64,000 nt of DNA. It comes from Schizosaccharomyces osmophilus. Its lineage: Eukaryota > Ascomycota > Schizosaccharomycetes > Schizosaccharomycetales > Schizosaccharomycetaceae. A program made the position numbers and the translations under genes. This document shows, piece after piece, positions 21,717 through 31,910 of the stretch. Location of the stretch: NCBI RefSeq assembly GCF_027921745.1, contig NC_079239.1, positions 1,763,501 to 1,827,500 of the forward strand. The letters are read 5' to 3'. Below the pieces are notes generated by a model that worked only from the letters and a program-made list of their open reading frames with translations, ran no database searches and was not told the origin of the DNA. The number at the start of each line of letters is the position of its first letter. The first letter of the stretch is position 1.

Positions 21717-23270
21717 ATGGATCCTAACAATCGACACTCACAGTCTGATATATACAGCACTGATCAAGAACCTTATGGCGCTGGTAGTTCTTTCGGTACC
21801 GAACTACCAGATAAATTTAGGGATATGTCAAAAAGCTTTAGCAATTTGTCTATGTCAAATATTGGCCATGACTTATCGATGGATTACATGAGAAGTCCTT
21901 CTACAGTTCGTTCTTCGAAAATACGCTGGGCAAGAAAAAATCCCAGATTTGATCCGGATAATAGGAAGCGTCAACATGATCGTGTAAAACATAGTGCTTC
22001 GAATAACTGCAAGCTTCACCTTTCATTACAAAACCACGCTGCTGCTCAATTACGTTCCGACTCTTTATTATTACAAGCAAGTGATAAAAGAGATTTGACG
22101 AGCCTAGTAACCAGAGTGAAAGAGCTAGCAGCAAAGCTCAGTGCCGCCAGATTAACTTTTCGTTTTCGTAGAGTTTTGCTTATTTCAAGCGATGGGCCGA
22201 ATTCTTTGAAAGCAGCTGTTCAAGTGACACAATGGCTTTTAGATAACTTTGTAGAATCTTCTGCTCAGCAGGATTTTGGATCCAGTTCTACGGACTCTCA
22301 AGCCCAAATGTCATCGCCTAGCTCTAATGATCGTTCAGGAAGTCCTCCGCTTCTAGAGAAGAACTATAGTTCAAAAAGCCTCAAGAGCAGATTTTTTATT
22401 TATTTGGAAGAAAAGTTATCTACTCTTCCAGAATTTGAAAGTTTTATTCCTAAGGAAAACGTCCGACTTTGGTCTGCTGAGCTTTGCACTCAACAGCCCA
22501 ATGTTTTTGACTGTGTGATTACTATAGGGGATGATAGCACGGCTTTACGTGCTAGTTGGTTATTCCAAGATGTTGTCCCTCCTGTTATTTCATATAGTAT
22601 TGCAAATCCAGGTTTTCTTAGTGTTCTTCCTATCAACAACTATCAGCAGACGTTGGATGTAATTTTTAGGAAAGGATTTACTGTCAATCTTAGGATGAGG
22701 TTTCAATGTTCAATAATGCGTTATGTTGGTGAGAAGAAAACACACATTTGTGAAGGCCAGTTCTCGGTCTTAAATGAACTCCTAATTGATAGAGGTCCAA
22801 ATCCTTTCATGATTATGCTAGATTTATATGTTGATAATGTGTTTATAACATGTCTCCAATCAGACGGGGTGTGCGTGTCGACTCCCACTGGTTCAACTGC
22901 GTACTCTGTGGCAGCAGGAGGTTCATTATGCCATCCAGGAATCCCGGCAATTTTAATTAGTGCAATTTGCCCACATAGTCTTTCTTTCCGCCCTATAATA
23001 TTACCGGACAGTATAACTTTGAGAATTGTCGTACCTTTGGATGCACGAAGCAATGCTTGGTGTGCTTTTGATGGTCACCATCGTGTTGAACTTGGTTTAG
23101 GTGATTATATTTCAGTTTCTGCATCTCCTTTCCCTTTCCCTTCTTTCAATCGTTCTGAACATTCTGCCGATTGGTTTGATGTTTTACGGCAGACACTCAA
23201 CTGGAATGACCGCAAAAATCGCCAAAGAGCCCACCACTCGAGAGAGTTTGGCTTGGGCTTACGCGAATAA
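21717..23270 (+). CDS. NAD/NADH kinase family protein with altered GGDG motif
   Basis: 517 residues with no intron. NAD kinases phosphorylate NAD or NADH with ATP to make NADP(H). The C-terminal NAD-binding part is well kept: LNELLIDRGPNPF, QSDGVCVSTPTGSTAYSVAA and ICPHSLSFRPI. The family GGDGT motif instead reads GDDST (residues 271-275). The following motif, usually G-S-L-G-F-L, reads ANPGFLSVL. The aspartate aligned with the catalytic base is present, but two glycines are lost. The N-terminal 150 residues are serine-rich and basic, and a second low-complexity insert lies near 180-220. It could be an active enzyme with relaxed nucleotide binding, or a regulatory homologue. As I recall, S. 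pombe has an equivalent at SPAC1B1.02c beside kap95. Confidence 0.88.
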   Translation: MDPNNRHSQSDIYSTDQEPYGAGSSFGTELPDKFRDMSKSFSNLSMSNIGHDLSMDYMRSPSTVRSSKIRWARKNPRFDPDNRKRQHDRVKHSASNNCKLHLSLQNHAAAQLRSDSLLLQASDKRDLTSLVTRVKELAAKLSAARLTFRFRRVLLISSDGPNSLKAAVQVTQWLLDNFVESSAQQDFGSSSTDSQAQMSSPSSNDRSGSPPLLEKNYSSKSLKSRFFIYLEEKLSTLPEFESFIPKENVRLWSAELCTQQPNVFDCVITIGDDSTALRASWLFQDVVPPVISYSIANPGFLSVLPINNYQQTLDVIFRKGFTVNLRMRFQCSIMRYVGEKKTHICEGQFSVLNELLIDRGPNPFMIMLDLYVDNVFITCLQSDGVCVSTPTGSTAYSVAAGGSLCHPGIPAILISAICPHSLSFRPIILPDSITLRIVVPLDARSNAWCAFDGHHRVELGLGDYISVSASPFPFPSFNRSEHSADWFDVLRQTLNWNDRKNRQRAHHSREFGLGLRE

Positions 23271-23739
23271 TAAAGTAGGCGAACTTTTTGAAGGACTTCA
23301 TTGGGAAATCTGCGCTTTCATTATTGTTATATCTGACCCATGTTTTTTATGTATATTATATTTAGTTATTGTCTAAATAATGTCAAGTAATGATAAATAA
23401 ACCGCTATTTCATGCTTTATATTATCCGTACTGTGTCATGGCTTAATATATATGACTTTTGTAGGTATTGGTTTGAAATTTTGGATTGATTCGTAATTCA
23501 TCTCATTGAATTTACCTAGCATAAAGTTCATTGTTTATGAAGTAGTCTATGAGTATATCAAATTAAGCATATTCAGAGATCAAAAAGTGAAATAAATGAA
23601 AGTAACCAGAGATTAAAGATTTTAAGAATATTATTACAACGCAGGCCATGAAATATTATGATAAAAAAGTAACAAGACACGAAACAAGTAAATATGTTTT
23701 AACTGAAAAAAAAAAAAATGTCGTAATTCGGCCATCAGC
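23271..23739. other. convergent intergenic region
   Basis: 3' flanks of two convergent genes, AT-rich, with an A run at 23705-23718. No other feature is recognisable. Confidence 0.45.
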
Positions 23740-25017
23740 TTAACAATTTTGATAATCTAGAAAATCACTGTACACATGTACAAGATCGGGCGTAATGCTT
23801 TGTGAATGCTGCGATCGGCGATGATCCAGGGCTGCGGATAAGGATATAAATTCTCGACAGTCTTCGCAGTATGCAACTCTTAAGTTGGCCAACCGTAGAC
23901 GTAGCTTTTCACTTACAATCGCAGCAGGGGTATCGCGATACAAAGGACAAAGAGTGGCAGCAGAGGGAGGAGCACCATAACCTAAAGCGGTAGCAACAAG
24001 AGCATCAGTACCTTTAGAAAATCGTGAATCATACGAGGGGTGGATAGGCTGTTGAACGAGGGAAGAAGCAATGGAAACGTCAGAAGGCATAGAATTTTGT
24101 AATAAAGAGGAATTAGGATTGTTTGGAGCAAACATATTCATGGAATGACTATAGGCATTAGGAGTGCGAGCAAGAGGATGGGTGGAATAGTCTTGTTGAC
24201 GGGCAAAAGGGTGATGATTGTGTTGCTGTTGAGAAACGTTTGCCAGCGACTCTGCAGCGTCTACTAAAGAGCTATTTATATTTCGTGAAACATCAGGAGT
24301 ATGAACACCGTTCGTTAAGTTATTGGCAGCAGCAACGGCAGCCGCAGCAACTGCAGCGTTGGTAGACGCATTTGGGTCGCCAACTTGAGATGGATGCGGG
24401 CCAGGGGTTAAACTATCTTGTGTATGACCCCGACGAAACCGGCGCCTGGAATCAGTTAAAGAATGAAGGTCCTCGTGAGGTGGAACTTTATTGATCTCTG
24501 GAGGGATATTGTTGGGGTCCATGGCTAGAAAGCTCGGACATTGCTTCGCGTGGGAAGCAAAGTTTACCGGGCGTCGCCAATTTTGACGGCCGCAAACGCA
24601 CTGAAACCGACCATTTTCATTTCTTCTCCAAACGTACCTGCGTCTGCCGATGATAACGACGGTTTCGGGTTGATGATATGTCCGCTTGTGATTTGTTAAA
24701 CCAGACTGTTTTGCAAAGACCATGTCACATTTATCACATCTATACATTGTGGTGGCAGTGGGAGAAGGAGGAATACCGGTAGAAGGGTGTTTGGGAGGAT
24801 TCGGGGTAGCTCCAGCACTTGCAGGAGTAATTGTGGTTGGTGGAGGAGCACCGTGATGAGGGCCTGTGTTGGTTGCAGTGGATCCTGTAGAGATTGGATC
24901 TTGACCTGTAGCTGTAGAGATGGTAGCAACGGGTACGGAGGATGTAGTAGGAGAATGAGTAGGATCTTCTTTTTTTAAATTCGAGTCATCCATAATTTGC
25001 CGAGGCGCAATGGACAT
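23740..25017 (-). CDS. C2H2 zinc-finger transcription factor
   Basis: 425 residues with no intron. The N-terminal 90 residues are rich in Thr, Pro, Ala and Gly, as in activation or linker regions. A classical C2H2 finger ([20 protein letters not shown]...H) lies at about 92-114. Just after it, a basic patch (GRRRYVWRR) leads to a second cysteine/histidine cluster, [22 protein letters not shown] third finger-like motif ([17 protein letters not shown]...H) sits close to the C-terminus at about 390-412. The middle is Asn/Gln/Ala/Ser-rich and disordered. It is probably nuclear and DNA-binding; the targets are unknown. Met9 is a possible second start. S. pombe has a C2H2 factor here as I recall (SPAC1B1.01). 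Confidence 0.8.
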   Translation of the reverse strand: MSIAPRQIMDDSNLKKEDPTHSPTTSSVPVATISTATGQDPISTGSTATNTGPHHGAPPPTTITPASAGATPNPPKHPSTGIPPSPTATTMYRCDKCDMVFAKQSGLTNHKRTYHQPETVVIIGRRRYVWRRNENGRFQCVCGRQNWRRPVNFASHAKQCPSFLAMDPNNIPPEINKVPPHEDLHSLTDSRRRFRRGHTQDSLTPGPHPSQVGDPNASTNAAVAAAAVAAANNLTNGVHTPDVSRNINSSLVDAAESLANVSQQQHNHHPFARQQDYSTHPLARTPNAYSHSMNMFAPNNPNSSLLQNSMPSDVSIASSLVQQPIHPSYDSRFSKGTDALVATALGYGAPPSAATLCPLYRDTPAAIVSEKLRLRLANLRVAYCEDCREFISLSAALDHRRSQHSQSITPDLVHVYSDFLDYQNC

Positions 25018-26215
25018 AATACGGAAGGGAGAAAGAAAAGGAAAGGCAGGAAATCTGGGTTTTTGAAGTTAGGGACGTAACGGCGATTCTAAAAGTTTTG
25101 CAGTAAGACGGACGGAAGAAAGAATGTGAATGGAAATGAAAAAGAAACAATGCAAACGGCTCAAAAAGGAGAACAAGAATGCAAATCAATGTCTCGTAAA
25201 TCGAAAATCTATATACAAGAAACCAGAACTTCCCAACAACAATCGCTGTTAAGACCAAAGAAGAAGAATTAGAAAAATTAAATTAAAGAAACAATTAAAA
25301 TGAATTCTAAAGTTCAGGTAGCTTGAAAAGAACCTTCGACAATGTAAGAAAAACTCGATGGCTTTGACGATAACGTTTCAGAGAAAGGCGATATTCCACA
25401 GTGGCGAGGTGCTAACGAATGTTTCCAAAATCAAATTCAACCTCACACCAAATAAACACTTAGTGGATGGACTCAACGCTTCAGCAACCTTTTCTCTTCC
25501 TAATCCTTGTGAGTTAGTCTCTCTCTGTTATTCGTTTTGTTACTAGTGGGCTTTTCTCTCTTGTGACCTGAGCAAACATTGAAAACCATTCTCAGATTGA
25601 ATGAAAAGACCACCCCTTTTTTATGCATATCAAACGTATGCAAGAAAATTATGAAACTTACCTTTTATAAACCGTATAAACACGTTTTGCTCGCTTTTTG
25701 TCAGCAAACCAAATTTTTTGCGTTTGGAGTAGTGTTGTTGGTAAGTAGCAGGAAGGTAGCAAATGAGTAGCAAAATGAATTTACGGTAACGGATTGAGCC
25801 CGTTAAAAAAACCACGAGTAACACCATAGAGTAACAAATACATCTGTCTCGAAAGCAAGGAAGTTGTGCTGGTGGAAAGGTAGAAGGCTTTTTTACATTT
25901 AAGCATATCAATTGTTAATCTCTAAAGTTTTCTTTTTCTTTCTCTGGTTTGGTTTGCTCTGAACAATTCATCAACAAGCATCTTCACCTTTAGAGCGAGG
26001 GAAGGAAACAAAGAGAAACTATTAATCGAAAGTTCGTTTTCGCTTATTCGACTTTCATTTCTTTTTTGGTGAGAGGTACTTTATTAACACAGCTATTCCT
26101 CACTTGGATCTAGTGAATCAATTCTTTCTTCCTTGTTCTCGGCTGTCACTTGAAGTTCGTTTCATACATCTCTCCATTCTATCGATTTGTTTATTTTCTT
26201 TATTCTTTAACGAAA
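25018..26215. other. long divergent intergenic region
   Basis: About 1.2 kb between the zinc-finger gene and the plus-strand gene at 26.2 kb. Long purine-rich (25020-25150) and pyrimidine-rich (25930-26100) stretches look like long 5' UTRs on the two strands. A 62-codon ORF at 25358-25546 (starting MALTITFQRKAIF) has no recognisable homology, and I do not call it. Confidence 0.4.
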
Positions 26216-26740
26216 ATGGATACGAATGATTGTGTTCTATCACTAATCGATGAGCTGGAACATCGACATCAAATTCTATCTCGTCTTCAAACTCAGTTCC
26301 AACAGGCACGCGAATTTTCTTTGACGGAAGCTAACATGTTTTCCTAGGCATTTCTCCAGCTTACCAAAAAAAAGGCTCAATATCCATCGTATACTGCTCA
26401 ACTCCCAGCTGCGACGATTTCCAAACATCCCCGATGCTCTGTTCGCTTGGATGCCATGGAAGCGTCTTCATCAACAAAACATTTCAACATTTCATCTGCT
26501 TTGCAGGTTCGTTTACAAAGCCATTCACCCACGATGAAACCCTTTATCCAGTCGGTGAGCTTTGATATTGTCGGCCATGACTTTTTATCCTGCTTACAAG
26601 AAGTTGCGCTCTTATGTCAGTCGAATCAAACCATTCAATTGTTATTGGAGTCCATACAAAACGAATCCACAAAGTGAGTTGTTCCTCCTCTAATCATAAG
26701 AAATCAAGTTAGCACTGACGTCCAATCGACTAGGCCAAGA
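26216..26740 (+). CDS. unrecognised short protein with an apparent GC-AG intron
   Basis: Read as 26216-26305, 26348-26674 and a short end after an acceptor at about 26737. The first part, starting MDTNDCVLSLIDELEHRHQI, is a helical segment. Its frame continues as AFLQLTKKKAQYPSYTAQLP only if the 42 bases 26306-26347 are removed. Those bases end with a perfect branch point and acceptor (GCTAAC, then TTTTCCTAG) but begin CAG/GCACGC, a GC rather than GT donor. Retention gives an in-frame stop. After the second segment a GTGAGT donor follows; joined to the first acceptor, the frame ends within four codons (KPRG). A further open stretch at 26741-27055 (LSHLVSWFGI, then after a GTACCG donor WFHAWIPERT) is out of phase by one base, so the 3' end is unresolved. 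I recognise no family. Confidence 0.45.
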
Positions 26741-27404
26741 GGATGAAGCTTCTTGTCTTTTTTATCAGGATTTCACACAGGTATTGAGTAAGACGCGTGG
26801 TCGTATGTCATCTTTTCATGTAATGTCTTCTCTCGTCTATTGCCAAGGTTCCTCATCCTATGTCACAAAACTCTCCCATCTAGTGTCGTGGTTTGGCATC
26901 AGGTACCGCTCAGACGTGAAATATGAAAAGAAACGCATTCCATAAACTGCCTATGACGGCAGGTCTTTTTCCTACATTCTCAGTGAAACGTCAGCGTCGC
27001 TCGTGAATTGGTTTCACGCATGGATTCCTGAAAGGACCAGTTCACTCATCGGTTGAACTCTCTTCATTCGTTTCTTTTTTACCTTGAAACCGACCGTAAT
27101 GTAGAATAAAATGTTCTTTGGATAGGAATTCAGGAATTTTGAAAAGTTAGTATAAAACAAAATGCATATATTTTTTTATTTTAATTTATTTATTGAATTA
27201 TTTTCATTATTTTTTTATCAATTTGGTCCATCTTTTATGATCGCACTTGCTTTGTTCACCCAGTGAATACCCGCTACCACAATCCAATCCTTTCTACTTA
27301 TACCACTAACTGTAGCTGACCTCAAGAACCAATCTTTTGTTCATTCAAAGGCAGCTAGCTTTTTTACGATACATATCTTTGAAAATAAATATAATACTTT
27401 AAAG
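26741..27404. other. unresolved region before succinate-CoA ligase gene
   Basis: The first 315 bases may hold further exons of the preceding gene, in a frame that does not join cleanly. The remainder is AT-rich promoter sequence of the next gene, with a T-rich block at 27165-27220. Confidence 0.35.
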
Positions 27405-28403
27405 ATGTTACATACTCAAAAGACGAATCTTTTGCGAAACTTGCGCTCATTCTCTTCTACCGCTGGTTTAAAGAATGGGGCTTCTTTGTACGAACAAACC
27501 ATCCCTAATTTAATGGTAAATTCGGATACCAAGGTTATTTTCCAAGGTTTCACCGGAAAGCAAGGTACCTTCCATGCTCAACAAGCCTTACAATATGGTA
27601 CCAAAATTGTCGGTGGTACCAACCCCAAGAAGGCTGGTAGCACCCATCTTGACAAACCTGTTTTCGGTAATATCGCCGAAGCTATGAGAGAAACGAAAGC
27701 AAACGCTTCTGGTATCTTTGTTCCTCCCCCATTGGCTGCCGGTGCCATTGAAGAAGCTATTGCAGCTGAAGTTCCCCTTGTGGTTGCCATTACTGAGGGT
27801 ATTCCTCAACATGACATGCTTCGTGTATCTGACATTTTGAAAACTCAAAGCAAGACTCGTTTAGTCGGACCAAACTGCCCCGGTATCATCCGCCCCGGTC
27901 AATGCAAGATCGGCATTATGCCTTCTCATATTCACAAACCCGGTCGTATTGGTATCGTTTCCCGTAGTGGTACCTTGACTTACGAAGCCGTCAACCAGAC
28001 TACTCTAGCTGGTTTGGGTCAAAGCCTCGTCATTGGTATCGGTGGTGATCCTTTCCCCGGAACCAACTTTATTGATGCCTTGAAATTATTCTTGAACGAT
28101 CCCAGTACTGATGGTATCATTTTGATAGGTGAAATTGGTGGTAGCGCTGAGGAAGACGCTGCTGAATATATTAAGCAAGCTAACAAGAGCAAGAGCAACC
28201 CTAAGCCCATTGTTTCTTTTATCGCCGGTGCTACTGCTCCCAAGGGCCGTAGAATGGGCCACGCTGGTGCTATCGTTGCTGGTGGTAAGGGTACCGCTGC
28301 TGCTAAGTTCGAAGCCTTGGAAGGCGCTGGTGTCCGAATTTCTCGCTCTCCCGCTACCCTTGGTAGCCTCCTTGTGGAGGAATTGGACAAGATGAACCAG
28401 TAA
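27405..28403 (+). CDS. lsc1: succinate-CoA ligase alpha subunit, mitochondrial
   Basis: 332 residues with no intron. It catalyses the substrate-level phosphorylation step of the citric acid cycle with the beta subunit in the mitochondrial matrix. The N-terminus [21 protein letters not shown] is a typical presequence. The CoA-binding Rossmann part contains [20 protein letters not shown] and [22 protein letters not shown] and [13 protein letters not shown] follow. The active-site histidine that becomes phosphorylated is His286 in [14 protein letters not shown]. Codon use is strongly biased to few codons, as in highly expressed genes. Confidence 0.97.
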   Translation: MLHTQKTNLLRNLRSFSSTAGLKNGASLYEQTIPNLMVNSDTKVIFQGFTGKQGTFHAQQALQYGTKIVGGTNPKKAGSTHLDKPVFGNIAEAMRETKANASGIFVPPPLAAGAIEEAIAAEVPLVVAITEGIPQHDMLRVSDILKTQSKTRLVGPNCPGIIRPGQCKIGIMPSHIHKPGRIGIVSRSGTLTYEAVNQTTLAGLGQSLVIGIGGDPFPGTNFIDALKLFLNDPSTDGIILIGEIGGSAEEDAAEYIKQANKSKSNPKPIVSFIAGATAPKGRRMGHAGAIVAGGKGTAAAKFEALEGAGVRISRSPATLGSLLVEELDKMNQ

Positions 28404-28932
28404 ATCGAATCAATGCGTTCTTGAATGCCCTGTCGTTTCATTGACAAGCTTTCTTTTACTCTTCACTCGGATGAATCAGTACATATTCCCCCCTCTCTCT
28501 GATGTTATATACGAAAGTAGAATAAAAATCAAGTGCACCATTCTACTTTCGACATAATATAGTTACCATACACATGAATTAATAATGCACCAGATGCAAC
28601 ATCATTGTCAACATGGTCATTTCATTTTTATGAATAATAGCTGTTCTCTTTAATTACTCTTTATTTCAGCTGAACTATCATTTCAATCATTGATTTTCCA
28701 TTTATGTATCAGGTAATCACCACTTGTATGCATAATGTTCAAATTAACTCACCTTTGGTAACTCAACATCATAATAAATTCTTTCATAGAAAGCAATTGA
28801 AAAAGAAAACATAGAGATTATTATATCATTCGTTCAATTTTTTTAAGTCATCTATATCATAAGTGTCCTTCATCATTTTGTTCTCAAGATCGTACACAAA
28901 CCAAAACCCCTTAATTTATTTACCAATCCAAC
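28404..28932. other. convergent intergenic region lsc1/sua7
   Basis: 3' flanks of convergent genes with AT-rich sequence. An inverted repeat, CGAAAGTAGAAT (28512-28523) and ATTCTACTTTCG (28540-28551), could form a 12-bp hairpin in the lsc1 3' UTR. Confidence 0.45.
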
Positions 28933-30098
28933 TTACGGCTTTGGCAGCATTGCATCCATTGTGCTATTTTTTGCAACCCATTTGGGATCTATAAGCTTTT
29001 GACGCTCTGCATGCAAAAGCTTGTAAGCGATACGAATGGTAGAATCACTAACACCCGTAACCTCCGAAATTTCTTTCGGGGTCTTGGGATACCCCATCAA
29101 CGCAGAAATCATGTATATTCCACTAGCAGCGATCGAAATTGGTGAGCGACCTGCAAGTGTACCCTCCTGTCCGGCTCGACGAGCCAATTCAGCAGCAGCA
29201 GACTGCACAACCATAGGAAGCAGTAAGCGGTTACAGAAACGAACCATGAGATCCTCAGCCGAGGTAGAGCTGCTTTGGATATATTCTTGACCTTTCAAGG
29301 CATCAACGGAATTATGGAGAGCACCACCTTCGGTAAGCATGCGTTGTAATGTCTTATAAACGCGTCCTATCTCTTTTTTGGGGACGTTGGTCAAAGTACA
29401 GATTTCCATAAAAGTTCTAGGAACCTTTCCCTGCCGACAAGCAATATAAATACAGGCAGCTATGATTGATTGCGAAGATTTACCCTTCAAGGCTTTGTGG
29501 TCGTCTACTCTTTTATATAACTGCTTCGCGGTATCTGCAATTACCTTAGGTAAACTGATCGCATCGCACATTGCACCAATTTCCTTATAAGCTGTCAAAA
29601 GGTTCTTTTCACCGCGAACTTGAACGGATCGTCCCTGCGCCTTGGCTAGCATTGCTCCAGTTCCGTCAGCCGAAGAAATGGCGGTATCCAATTGAGATCC
29701 ATTTAAAAGAGGGTTCGCAACTTTACCAACACGGCTGGGATCTCCACCGGCTTCGTCTGAATTTGAAAATGTACGCCACTCACTTCGAGTATCAATTATT
29801 CGATCACCCAAAACCAATCTGTATATTCCTGTTAGTAACTACTATTCTCAAATCTAGCTAATAAAAGAAGAACTTGACAATCATGCGAATGAAAAAAAAA
29901 TCGTCATTTCTTTCATTCAAAGTACATTGGCATGATTGCCAAATCCCCTGTAAAATGAACACACCCGCAGCTTCCACAAACGGTATCACCACTCGAAAAT
30001 TCCTCCACAAGATTAGGAGGATCTTCTCGACATTCAGAGCACATCATTTTAACTGTAAGCATGCTCGAAGGCATACCTGCAAATGTTGGTGCGTTCAT
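28933..30098 (-). CDS. sua7: general transcription factor TFIIB, two exons
   Basis: Exons on the minus strand are 30098-29965 and 29818-28933 (intron 146 bases, donor GTGTGT, branch TTACTAAC), giving 339 residues. TFIIB bridges TBP on the promoter and RNA polymerase II and helps set the start site. The zinc ribbon is C20-S-E-C23 with C41-G-S-C44. The splice falls right after it and joins to GLVLGDRIIDTRSEWRTF, the B-reader region. Two cyclin-like repeats follow (about 120-215 and 225-320), with RTFMEICTLTNVPKKEIGR and KEISEVTGVSDSTIRIAYK. An upstream in-frame ATG at 30164 would add 22 residues not seen in the family, so I start at 30098. Confidence 0.96.
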
Positions 30099-30987
30099 GG
30101 TAGAGGGCAAATAGTAATGCACCGTTTCTAGGATATTTCTCTCTTTGCCCTCAGCGTATTCCATACACTTTTGATTCCTTCGTTATGCTTCTTTGCTAAA
30201 GCAGTTTACATATTCGTTAACTGTCGTTTAATGTTTTTTAGCAAAAATAGTGCACTCGTTATTTCATCGTTTCATGTAAACATCACAGTTGTCTCCGTCT
30301 AGAAAACGCGGATCAGTATGAAAATGTCTGTCAGAAACGATGAATTTGAATTGAAACAACAAACAAATTTAGCATCAAAGGATGAGCTACTTTATTGAAA
30401 ACAGGACGCCTATTTCAGTCATTTGTTTTTGCTTTCGTAGTGTTTGAAAAGGACAACTTTGCGACTGGCTCTTTAAAGCAAGCCACGGGTAACATTGTCT
30501 TCTGAAATTAATAGGGAATATTGCAAAGTTCATGCCAAAAAATTTAAAAATGAAAATGAAATAAAAACCGTAATTATAGTTCTATCTATGGAATCGAAAC
30601 TACATATGGATTCTAATATGAACTTTATCATTTCCTTGGATTAAATTTGGACACCCCAAATCCATCTGACCACAACAAGAGAGTCATGCAAGTCCGAGTA
30701 ATAAAGGAGCAAGATATCAAATGAACGCAGGAATTCTTAGACAGAATCATTTCTGTTTGTATTGCCTAACACTGTGCATGAAAAAGGAATCTGGTGAACC
30801 ATGCACAATTGTTTGTTATTTCTATAGCAATTTTATTACATCTGCATAGCAAATAGAAAACTATATAAATTACTATACAACGAACAGTATAGTAGTATCC
30901 ATTTGAAAGAACCAACCAATTGCTTTTTTCACCCGGAAACACGCGTGTGTCTATACACAAATAAAAATAGAACTTGAGCATTGTAGC
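30099..30987. other. intergenic region sua7/tif451
   Basis: About 890 bases containing the sua7 promoter and the tif451 3' region. No ORF has convincing composition and no RNA gene is recognisable. Confidence 0.4.
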
Positions 30988-31893
30988 TTAAACGCTCATA
31001 CGGGTCTTTGCACGAGTACTACCGGACTTCGAAGAGTCTTCATGAGCACTAAACTCAATGGTCTCGGTACGGGGCAAGTTTAAGATTTGCTTGAAACGGT
31101 TACCAATCTCCAAAAGAACCTCGCGGTTGGTGCAAGTCTTTGTCCAGACAGCCAAACGATAGAAACCTTTTCTCATGTTGATAACAACGCCCATCACTTC
31201 CTCACCAGTAGGATCCAAAGTTTCACCAACAGCAGAAAGTACCTAGTTTAAAGGGTTAGCATCAATATTCTGAAAAGCAAGGGTGAACAAAGTAAGGAGG
31301 AATTTCATCTCCAACCAAATACACGTGAATTTTCTGCTTCTTTCATGCAGATTTCTCAATGTCATAGTTCAAACAAGTGAGAGAGTGTGTAAATATATTC
31401 CTTTCCTGTCTTCCTTATTTACATACTGTAGTAAGCCACATTTCGTCTAAAGCATTTCCTCCACGACCCTTGTTTTGGAAAGCCCATTTACCACCATTTT
31501 TATTGTGAATATCTTCCCATTCAGGACGTACACCCTCACGGAAAAAGGAGTAGTCAGACTTTATGGGCAAGCTGGAAGCAGCATTGATGTTGTTGTGAAT
31601 TCTACAAAAGCACGCATGTTAACATTCTTCTATGACTTCCTAATCTTTTCTTCTTTCTCTTAAACTTACCCCCAAAACTCTTCCACGCTGTTAAAGGTAA
31701 TAATGTTCTTTTGAAGTTCATTCCATTCAAGACCAGGAGTAGGTGGCATCAAAAACCACAAAGTCCAGGGTCTTGACAATGGATGTTTTAAATTAAAATT
31801 TAATTTATCATCAAAAACTGTTTTCAAGGTAATTTCCTGGTTTTCGACCGCATTTGATGCGGTCTGTGGCTCTTTTTGTTGTTCAGTCTGCAT
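30988..31893 (-). CDS. tif451: translation initiation factor eIF4E, three exons
   Basis: Exons are 31893-31670, 31601-31427 and 31242-30988 (217 residues). eIF4E binds the mRNA cap and recruits the eIF4F complex. Visible landmarks are HPLSRPWTLWF at the start of the fold, EEFWG/IHNNINAASSLP across the first splice, and RPEWED and GGKW for cap stacking and contacts. MWLTTVLSAVGETLDPTGEEV crosses the second splice, and GFYRLAVWTK gives the phosphate contact. Introns are 68 and 184 bases, with donors GTAAGT and GTATGT and branch points GTTAAC and GCTAAC. It is divergent from the tae1 gene, with only 17 bases between the start codons, so promoters and 5' UTRs must overlap. Confidence 0.97.
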
Positions 31894-31910
31894 GGTTTTG
31901 GCTAGAAAGA

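Noticed and set aside
24787-24978. Cysteine-rich plus-strand ORF
   Set aside because: It is antisense to the Thr/Pro/Ala-rich N-terminus of the zinc-finger protein; the cysteines come from repeated codons read backwards.
26216-26450. Identity of the 26.2-kb gene as Vma22/CCDC115
   Set aside because: The first 30 residues have a similar helical look, but the later conserved D-P-x-x-W-F-G and L-R-x-A-Q segments are missing.
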